This document shows positions 58,760 through 64,000 of a stretch of DNA of 64,000 bases, piece after piece. Source of the DNA: Maricaulis sp036231565. GTDB lineage: Bacteria > Pseudomonadota > Alphaproteobacteria > Caulobacterales > Maricaulaceae. The stretch lies in NCBI GenBank assembly GCA_036231565.1, contig JAZAHA010000048.1, positions 1 through 64,000 on the forward strand, in the 5' to 3' direction. The notes under the pieces are model-generated. The model did not search any database. It saw nothing but the letters and a program-made list of their open reading frames with translations, and had not been told where the DNA came from. Positions within the stretch are counted from its first letter, which is position 1. Every line of letters starts with the position of its first letter. A program made the position numbers and the translations under genes.

Positions 58760-59558
58760 CGACGAAGACGGCAAGACCGGCGACGCGATTTCCGATGCGA
58801 TCGCCGCGCTGCGCGAACGCGCGGACCGGCAGGGGCCGTCCGTACTGGCCGATGACGAGGCCTCCAAGGCGCTGGGCGTGCATCTGGCCGTGAACACCGA
58901 GCGCCAGAATTTGCGCATTCTCGAAGCCCTCCTGTTTGCCGCCAACGAACCGCTGGACGAGGAGACCCTGATCGGGCGCCTGCCGCTCGAGGCGAATATC
59001 CAGGCACTGCTGGCGACGCTGGCTGCCGAATACGAGGAGCGGGGGGTGCGGCTGACGGAAGTCGGCGGGCGCTGGCGTTTCGAAACGGCGCCGGACCTTG
59101 CCGATGTCCTCACCGAAGTCCGCCAGGAACCGCGCAAACTGTCCCAGGCAGCGCTGGAGACACTGTCCATCATCGCCTATCACCAGCCGGTGACGCGCGC
59201 CGAGATCGAGGAAATCCGCGGTGTTGCCGTGTCCAAGGGCACGCTGGACCTCCTGTTCGAACTGCGCTGGATCCGGCCGCGCGGCCGCCGCCGTACGCCG
59301 GGGCGCCCGATCACCTACGGCACCACCTCGCAGTTTCTTGAATATTTCTCGCTGTCGACGATCGGCGACCTGCCCGGCATGGCCGACCTCAAAGCCGCTG
59401 GCCTGCTTGATGCCCGCCTGCCGCCAGACTTCACCGTCCCCGATCCCTCACGCGTCGAACAACCCGAATTGATCGAGGATCCGCTGGACGACGAGGAAAT
59501 TCACGCCTTCCATGTCGACTTCATGGAAAGTGATGACGATCCGGACGGCGCCGCCTGA
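58752..59558 (+). CDS. scpB: Segregation and condensation protein B
   Basis: This 268-residue protein has two winged-helix domains. NLRILEALLFAANEPLDEET starts the first; AALETLSIIAYHQPVTRAEI and EEIRGVAVSKGTLDLLFELR with RPITYGTTSQFLEYFSLS form the second, very conserved. It dimerises on ScpA and regulates SMC. An acidic C-terminal tail (about 225-268) follows. The ATG overlaps the scpA stop. The 40-residue N-terminal extension before the first domain is acidic and Asp-rich. Confidence 0.94.
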   Translation: MTDDEDGKTGDAISDAIAALRERADRQGPSVLADDEASKALGVHLAVNTERQNLRILEALLFAANEPLDEETLIGRLPLEANIQALLATLAAEYEERGVRLTEVGGRWRFETAPDLADVLTEVRQEPRKLSQAALETLSIIAYHQPVTRAEIEEIRGVAVSKGTLDLLFELRWIRPRGRRRTPGRPITYGTTSQFLEYFSLSTIGDLPGMADLKAAGLLDARLPPDFTVPDPSRVEQPELIEDPLDDEEIHAFHVDFMESDDDPDGAA

Positions 59559-59625
59559 GGCCGGGATTGGACGCAGCGCAGCAAACGCAGTAGATCAGAA
59601 CGAGTTCTTCAAGTCGGAGGGGCAT

Positions 59626-59841
59626 ATGGCTCCGGGTATGTGGCAAATCCTGCTGGTCGTCCTGCTCGCCGTTCTGCTGTTTGGCGGACGCGGCAAGATC
59701 GCTTCCGTGATGGGTGATTTCGCCAAGGGTATCACGAGTTTCCGCAAGGGCCTCAAGGACGAGGACGACAGCCAGTCGGCCTCGAACGACGCGTCCTCGA
59801 TCGGCAGCGAAACCCGCGACGACGAAAAGACCGGGAGCTAG
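59626..59841 (+). CDS. tatA: Sec-independent translocase subunit TatA
   Basis: This 71-residue protein forms the Tat pore with many copies. It has a short N-terminal transmembrane helix (MWQILLVVLLAVLLFGG), the FGG hinge and an amphipathic helix (GDFAKGITSFRKGLKDED) with the conserved Phe-Arg-Lys. The tail is acidic. ATG 59626 follows GGAGGGG; the longer ORF start lies in scpB. Confidence 0.95.
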   Translation: MAPGMWQILLVVLLAVLLFGGRGKIASVMGDFAKGITSFRKGLKDEDDSQSASNDASSIGSETRDDEKTGS

Positions 59842-59844
59842 GCG

Positions 59845-60204
59845 ATGAGCCCCGGCATCGGCATGCCGGAACTGATGGTGGTTCTGGTCCTGGCGCTTGT
59901 TGTCGTCGGGCCGCAACAGCTGCCTGTGATGATGCGCAAGGTCGGCCAGATGATGGCGCAGATGCGCGCCATGGCGAAAGACTTCCAGCACTCCTTCGAG
60001 GAAATCGGCCGCGAGACCGAACTCGCCGAGCTGCGCAAGGAGATCGAGGCGCTGAAGAAGTCCAACCCGGTGGAGGAAATCCGCGGCGAGGTCGACAAGG
60101 TCGCCTATGAAGCACGCTTCGGCGACGACGAGGTGCGCCAGCAGAAGATTGCCGCGGCGCAGCCGGACAAGCCGGCCAGCCTGCCGGAACGGGGTGACGG
60201 TTAG
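59845..60204 (+). CDS. tatB: Sec-independent translocase subunit TatB
   Basis: This 119-residue protein has an N-terminal transmembrane helix (IGMPELMVVLVLALVVVGPQ with the conserved Glu and GP), an amphipathic helix (MMRKVGQMMAQMRAMAKDF) and a coiled region with ELAELRKEIEALKKSNPVEE. It forms with TatC the receptor for twin-arginine signal peptides. It starts 3 bp after the tatA stop. Confidence 0.94.
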   Translation: MSPGIGMPELMVVLVLALVVVGPQQLPVMMRKVGQMMAQMRAMAKDFQHSFEEIGRETELAELRKEIEALKKSNPVEEIRGEVDKVAYEARFGDDEVRQQKIAAAQPDKPASLPERGDG

Positions 60205-60209
60205 CCGCC

Positions 60210-61028
60210 ATGGGTCATGTCGAGGACGATGAAGTCGAGGCGAGCCGGGCGCCGCTGATCGATCACCTGATCGAACTGCGCTCGCGGCTGATCATCATCA
60301 TCGCCTGCCTGACGGTCGGCTTCATCACCTGTTTCATCTTCTCCAGCCAGCTCTACCAGCTGCTGCTCATCCCCTATCGCGATGCTGCCGCGGCCGTGCG
60401 GGGCGTGCCGGTGGAGGAGCTGAACCTGACGGCGAACTTCTTCGCGCCGCTGGAATTCTTCTTCGTGCGCCTGAAGCTCTCCCTGGTCGGCGCGATCATC
60501 GTGATCTTCCCGGTCATCGCCTGGCAGGTCTACGGCTTCGTCGCGCCAGGGCTCTACAAGAATGAGCGCGGCGCCTTCGCGCCCTTCCTGGCGCTCTCGC
60601 CGCTGCTGTTCGGCCTCGGCGTGGCCTTTGTCTATTATTTCGTCCTGCCCATGGTGATGCGCTTCTCGCTGGGCCAGGAACAGGTGCCGGAGCTTGCAGG
60701 CACACGGATCGAGCTCCTGCTGAACGTGTCCGACTACATGAACCTGATCACCACGCTGATGCTGGTGTTCGGGATCTCCTTCCAGATGCCGGTTTTCCTG
60801 ATGTTGCTGGCCAAGGCGGGCATCCTGCGCGCGCAGACCCTGCTGAAAGGCTGGCGTTTCGCGGTGGTGGGTATCGCGCTCTTCGCCGCCTTTGCGACAC
60901 CGCCCGATCCGATCAGCCAGATCATGCTCGGCGGAGCGCTCCTGCTGCTCTACTTCGTGTCGATCGGGGCGATGCACCTGATGGAACCGAAAGAGCGCGG
61001 CGAGGACGAAGACTCCTCTGCCTCCTGA
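60210..61028 (+). CDS. tatC: Sec-independent translocase subunit TatC
   Basis: This 272-residue membrane protein has six predicted transmembrane helices. It starts with the TatC signature APLIDHLIELRSRLIIIIAC, then NLTANFFAPLEFFFVRLKLS, VIAWQVYGFVAPGLYKNERG (conserved F.aPGL...Er) and FGISFQMPVFLMLLAKAGIL with Glu/Gln positions. It binds the twin-arginine motif. Operon order tatABC is complete. Confidence 0.95.
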   Translation: MGHVEDDEVEASRAPLIDHLIELRSRLIIIIACLTVGFITCFIFSSQLYQLLLIPYRDAAAAVRGVPVEELNLTANFFAPLEFFFVRLKLSLVGAIIVIFPVIAWQVYGFVAPGLYKNERGAFAPFLALSPLLFGLGVAFVYYFVLPMVMRFSLGQEQVPELAGTRIELLLNVSDYMNLITTLMLVFGISFQMPVFLMLLAKAGILRAQTLLKGWRFAVVGIALFAAFATPPDPISQIMLGGALLLLYFVSIGAMHLMEPKERGEDEDSSAS

Positions 61029-61097
61029 TCCGGTTTACGCCGCGCCCGGGCGCGGCTATAGCCGCGTTTTCACCTGTTCCAGACAACGGTTCCAGCC

Positions 61098-62372
61098 ATG
61101 CACGATATCAAGCTCGTTCGCGATAATCCCGAAGCCTTCGACCAGGGTCTCGCCCTGCGCGGCCTGGAACCGCAATCCTCACAGCTGATCGCCCTGGACA
61201 CACAGCGCCGCGAAGCCCTGACCAGGCAGCAGGAAGCCGAGACCGAGCGCAATGCGCTGTCCAAGCAGATCGGCAAGGCGAAGGCCTCGGGCGATGAGGA
61301 CGAGTTCAACCGTCTGCGCAGTGAAGTCGACCGCCTGAAGACCGTGCTGGAAGAGGCCGGTCAGCAGGCGCGCCATTTCGACGAGACGCTGAGCCAGCAT
61401 CTCGCCGCGCTGCCCAATTTGCCGGAAGAGGGCGTGCCGGCCGGCGAGGACGAGGCCGGCAATGTCGAGCAGCGCCGCTGGGGCGATCCGCGCGAATTCG
61501 ATTTCGAGCCGAAGGATCACGTCGATCTGGGAGAGGGGCTTGGCCAGATGGATTTCGAGGGCGCGGCCGCCCTGTCCGGCGCGCGCTTCGTGGCGCTCAA
61601 GGGCCCGCTGGCGCGGCTCGAGCGTGCACTGGCGCAATTCATGCTCGACCTGCACACATCCGAGCACGGCTATCTGGAAGTCTCGCCGCCCTACATGGTG
61701 CGCGATGAGGCGATGTTCGGCACAGGGCAATTGCCCAAATTCGCCGACGACCTCTTCCGCACGACCGACCATCGCTGGCTGATCCCGACGGCTGAAGTGC
61801 CGCTGACCAATCTGGCGCGTGAGGCGATCCATCCGGAAAGTGCGCTGCCGATGCGCATGACAGCACATACGCCGTGCTTCAGGGCCGAGGCCGGTTCGGC
61901 CGGCCGCGACACGCGCGGCATGATCCGCATGCACCAGTTCCACAAGGTGGAGATGGTGGCGATCACGACGCCCGACGAAAGTGCGGGCGAGCTGGAGCGG
62001 ATGACGGGCTGTGCGGAAAAAGTGCTGCAGCTGCTGGGCCTGCCCTACCGCGTGATGTTGCTGTGCTCGGGCGATATGGGTTTCTCGGCCAAGCGCACCT
62101 ATGACCTGGAAGTCTGGGTGCCGAGCCAGAAGAACTACCGCGAGATCTCGTCCTGTTCGAACTGCGGCGACTTCCAGGCGCGGCGCATGAATGCCCGCTT
62201 CCGCAAGGAGGGCGAAAAGCGTCCGCTCTTCCTGCACACGCTGAACGGATCCGGTGTGGCAACCGGCCGGGCCCTTCTGGCGGTGATGGAGAACTACCAG
62301 AACGCCGATGGTTCGATCACCGTGCCGGACGTGCTGCGCCGGTATATGGGCGGTGTGGAGAGGATCGGCTGA
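61098..62372 (+). CDS. serS: Seryl-tRNA synthetase
   Basis: This 424-residue class II synthetase has an N-terminal coiled-coil arm (about 25-100) that grips the tRNA-Ser long variable arm. Motif 2 is in TPCFRAEAGSAGRDTRGMIR with the HQFHKVEMV strand, and motif 3 is GSGVATGRALLAVMENYQ. The segment EISSCSNCGDFQARRMNARF is also typical. Length is standard. It ends before a repeat-rich intergenic region. Confidence 0.96.
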   Translation: MHDIKLVRDNPEAFDQGLALRGLEPQSSQLIALDTQRREALTRQQEAETERNALSKQIGKAKASGDEDEFNRLRSEVDRLKTVLEEAGQQARHFDETLSQHLAALPNLPEEGVPAGEDEAGNVEQRRWGDPREFDFEPKDHVDLGEGLGQMDFEGAAALSGARFVALKGPLARLERALAQFMLDLHTSEHGYLEVSPPYMVRDEAMFGTGQLPKFADDLFRTTDHRWLIPTAEVPLTNLAREAIHPESALPMRMTAHTPCFRAEAGSAGRDTRGMIRMHQFHKVEMVAITTPDESAGELERMTGCAEKVLQLLGLPYRVMLLCSGDMGFSAKRTYDLEVWVPSQKNYREISSCSNCGDFQARRMNARFRKEGEKRPLFLHTLNGSGVATGRALLAVMENYQNADGSITVPDVLRRYMGGVERIG

Positions 62373-62593
62373 TCGTTTTCTTCCCCGCAGCACGTGGGGA
62401 AGTGGGCCGATGCGGCGCATCGGGTTGAACGGGGCGCGGCCGAGCCTGATTTAGACATTCCGCCTGCGCTTCGCTCCAGCGGCTCCTCCGTCTCGCCGCT
62501 CACGCGGCGATCCACCTCCCCAGCTCACGTTGGGGAGGAAAGGGGATAAGAAGTCTTCCGGGGACGCGTACCGCAGGTACACGTCCCCATGAC
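62373..62593. repeat. Intergenic palindromic repeat region (copy 2, inverted)
   Basis: No gene is visible in this 221-bp region. Paired hairpins CTTCCCC/GGGGAAG (62380-62402) and CCGATGC/GCATCGG (62407-62423) match the region near 54264-54304 in reverse order and orientation. A second repeat with CTCCCC...GGGGAG-type arms lies near 62515-62545. It may serve as a serS terminator. Confidence 0.75.
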
Positions 62594-62970
62594 TTAACGC
62601 GTTGCGGTATGCGCCCGTAGCCAGGGCTCCAGCTTCTCGAAGCGGAACTCGCGGCCTTCGTAGAGGCCGAGGATGAAATCGATAGACCCGTCGACGGAAA
62701 CCGTGATTTCCAGACCATTCAGACCGAGGAAGATGTCGACGGATGAGAAAGCCGTTCGCTTGTTCCCGTCGATAAAGGGATGATTTTGCGAAAGACTTTC
62801 CCAAAGCGCGGCGGCTTCCGCGATCACGTCGACGTAGTAGCCCGTCTGTGGGCGCATCAGGCCGACTCAAGCCCCGCTTCGTCCCGGAGGCCGTCGCTGC
62901 CGCCAAATATCTCGATCTGACGCCTGTGAATGAACAGGACACTCTGCTTCGTCAGATAGGTGCGGGTCAC
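62594..62970 (-). pseudogene. Doc/Fic-type toxin gene with one-base frameshift
   Basis: The minus strand encodes a death-on-curing protein in two frames. The first 37 codons from GTG 62970 read TYLTKQSVLFIHRRQIEIFG and LRDEAGLESA, then TGA. From ATG 62857 the second frame goes on with MRPQTGYYVDVIAEAAALWE and SQNHPFIDGNKRTAFSS, the Fic HPFxxGNKRTA motif. Typical homologues read LESALxRPQ, so one base is missing at about 62858-62860. Total length is 377 nt, one short of a whole frame. The TGATG overlap might allow split translation. The GTG overlaps the antitoxin stop (GTGA). Confidence 0.85.
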
Positions 62971-63194
62971 TCGGCAAGCTTCCGGTAGAGCTTGTCGTAT
63001 TTCAGTATCGACTGGTCCAGCAGCTCCGCAACGCCGGGCTGAGCTTCCGGCGCGCGCTTCTGGGCCAGCAGCCCGGCAATTGCCTCATCGACCAGCACCC
63101 GGAGCTCGCGCCCTTCCGCTTCGGCGAGCGCTTTCAGCTCGGCAAGCTGGGCGGCGTCCAAATCGGCGGAAAAATGTTCGCGGGGCTGGCCCAT
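62967..63194 (-). CDS. Antitoxin, ribbon-helix-helix type
   Basis: This 75-residue protein has a strand plus two helices typical of RHH/CopG antitoxins (REHFSADLDAAQLAELKALA, ELRVLVDEAIAGLLAQKR). A C-terminal tail (LLDQSILKYDKLYRKLAE) would bind and neutralise the toxin. Its stop overlaps the doc start. The usual doc partner is of the Phd fold; an RHH antitoxin beside a Doc toxin is a known but less common combination. Confidence 0.78.
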   Translation of the reverse strand: MGQPREHFSADLDAAQLAELKALAEAEGRELRVLVDEAIAGLLAQKRAPEAQPGVAELLDQSILKYDKLYRKLAE

Positions 63195-63352
63195 AGTAAG
63201 CTCCTGAATATCTCTGCTTATGATATCACGAAATAAGCGTTCGTGAAACGTTCCGTCTGGCGGGAATGTGATCGCGAAACTGATGCATTGATTGCCGCCT
63301 TGCCGGGAACCCCCTAGAAGCGACCGAAAGAAAGCCGAAGGACGCCCAGCCC
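63195..63352. other. Divergent region between antitoxin and surE
   Basis: These 158 bp should hold the promoters of the toxin-antitoxin operon and surE. The stretch TATGATATCACGAAATAAGC (63217-63236) is AT-rich and contains the small palindrome TGATATCA, a possible antitoxin operator. No gene is visible. Confidence 0.4.
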
Positions 63353-64000
63353 ATGATCCCCGACAATCCGCGTATTCTGCTCACCAATGATGACGGCATC
63401 CGGGCCCACGGGCTCAAAGTGCTGGAGAAGATCGCGCGGGACCTGTCGGACGATGTGTGGATTGTGGCGCCGGCCGAGGAGCAGTCCGGCGCCGGGCGTT
63501 CGCTGACCCTGCATTCGCCGTTGCGTGTCCGCCAGTATGACGAGCGGCGTTTCTCCGTTTCCGGCACGCCGACCGATTGCGTGCTGATGGGCGTGCAGGA
63601 CATCATCCCGGGCAAGAAGCCGGACCTCGTGCTGTCCGGCGTCAATCGCGGCCAGAACATTGCGGAAGACGTGACGTTCTCGGGTACGGTGGCCGGGGCG
63701 ATGCAGGGCATGCAGCTGGGTATTCCCTCGGTCGCGCTGTCGCAGGCCTACGGCTTCAAGAAGGGCGATCCGATCGAATGGGAGACGGCTGAACTCTACG
63801 GTGCGCCGATCCTGCGCCGACTGTTCGACCTGAAATGGCCCGAGGACGTGCTGATCAATATCAACTTCCCGGACCGCAAGCCGGAGGATGTGACCGAGGT
63901 CGAGGTGACCCGCCAGGGCCGCCGTGACCAGCATATCCTGCACGCCGAGCACCGGACCGACCCGCGCGGCATGGATTACTACTGGCTTGCCTTCAAGGGC
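63353..64000 (+). CDS. surE: 5'/3'-nucleotidase SurE (5' part, runs off window)
   Basis: The window holds the first 216 codons. SurE is a metal-dependent survival-protein phosphatase acting on nucleoside monophosphates. RILLTNDDGIRAHGLKVLEK carries the conserved Asp-Asp pair. VWIVAPAEEQSGAGRSLTLH, FSVSGTPTDCVLMGVQDIIP and PDLVLSGVNRGQNIAEDVTF with YSGTVxxAM-like FSGTVAGAMQG are all family motifs. The C-terminus, about 40-50 residues, lies beyond the window. The order serS then surE is usual in this group; here the toxin-antitoxin locus lies between. Confidence 0.95.
   Translation, partial: MIPDNPRILLTNDDGIRAHGLKVLEKIARDLSDDVWIVAPAEEQSGAGRSLTLHSPLRVRQYDERRFSVSGTPTDCVLMGVQDIIPGKKPDLVLSGVNRGQNIAEDVTFSGTVAGAMQGMQLGIPSVALSQAYGFKKGDPIEWETAELYGAPILRRLFDLKWPEDVLININFPDRKPEDVTEVEVTRQGRRDQHILHAEHRTDPRGMDYYWLAFKG

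Overview
The window is high-GC DNA from an alphaproteobacterium, most likely of the Caulobacterales/Maricaulales (Hyphomonas-Maricaulis) group. The evidence is a polar organiser PopZ gene between a tolC-like gene and valS, a SPOR-nagZ-scpA-scpB-tatABC-serS-surE cluster, and mosaic palindromic intergenic repeats. The species assignment is inference.

Host left arm (1-6209): an FeS-type photolyase/cryptochrome (-), an SDR oxidoreductase (+), tRNA-Cys(GCA) (-), a PCMT-family methyltransferase, a TolC-like outer-membrane channel and popZ (all +). popZ is followed by a rho-independent terminator and palindromic repeats.

A complete transposable (Mu-like) prophage occupies 6210-41819 (35,610 bp). 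Both ends can be placed to the base. Each terminus begins TGTA and carries a CGCGGT(A/T)TGGCA transposase site exactly 12 nt inside, and both flanks are the same 5 bp, CACCC (target duplication). Without the insertion popZ and valS are neighbours. The phage is oriented with its left (repressor) end at 41.8 kb and nearly all genes on the minus strand. In phage order these are: TM2 protein and XRE repressor (+), Ner/Cro, MuA transposase, MuB ATPase, a block of small overlapping early genes with DUF3164 and GemA, Mor activator, endolysin, 3TM holin, DksA/TraR zinc finger, terminase small and large subunits, a portal-MuF fusion, prohead protease, HK97-fold capsid, connectors, a Dam-type methylase, a siphovirus tail module (tube, G/GT chaperones with a -1 frameshift, tape measure, tip), a collagen-like tail fibre with its chaperone, and nested spanins Rz/Rz1 at the extreme right end. 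It is therefore a Mu-type replication module joined to an HK97/lambda-type virion. I see no broken core gene, so it is plausibly active.

Host right arm (41820-64000): valS with a coupled DUF3137 membrane protein; an AraC-type regulator whose two halves are joined through an A8 run; two tandem paralogues of a family I do not recognise; selU and selD (selenouridine in tRNA) in divergent orientation; xthA; a nitroreductase; a DUF1428/VOC pair diverging from an HxlR-SCP2 regulator; divergent erpA and dgt; the SPOR-nagZ-scpA-scpB-tatABC-serS run; a toxin-antitoxin locus whose Doc toxin carries a one-base frameshift; and the 5' part of surE.

Most worth following up: the base-resolved phage ends; the A8 regulator with the paralogous pair of unknown function; the split doc toxin; the tail chaperone frameshift; and the phage left-end noncoding region with repeated CGATGCAAC boxes.
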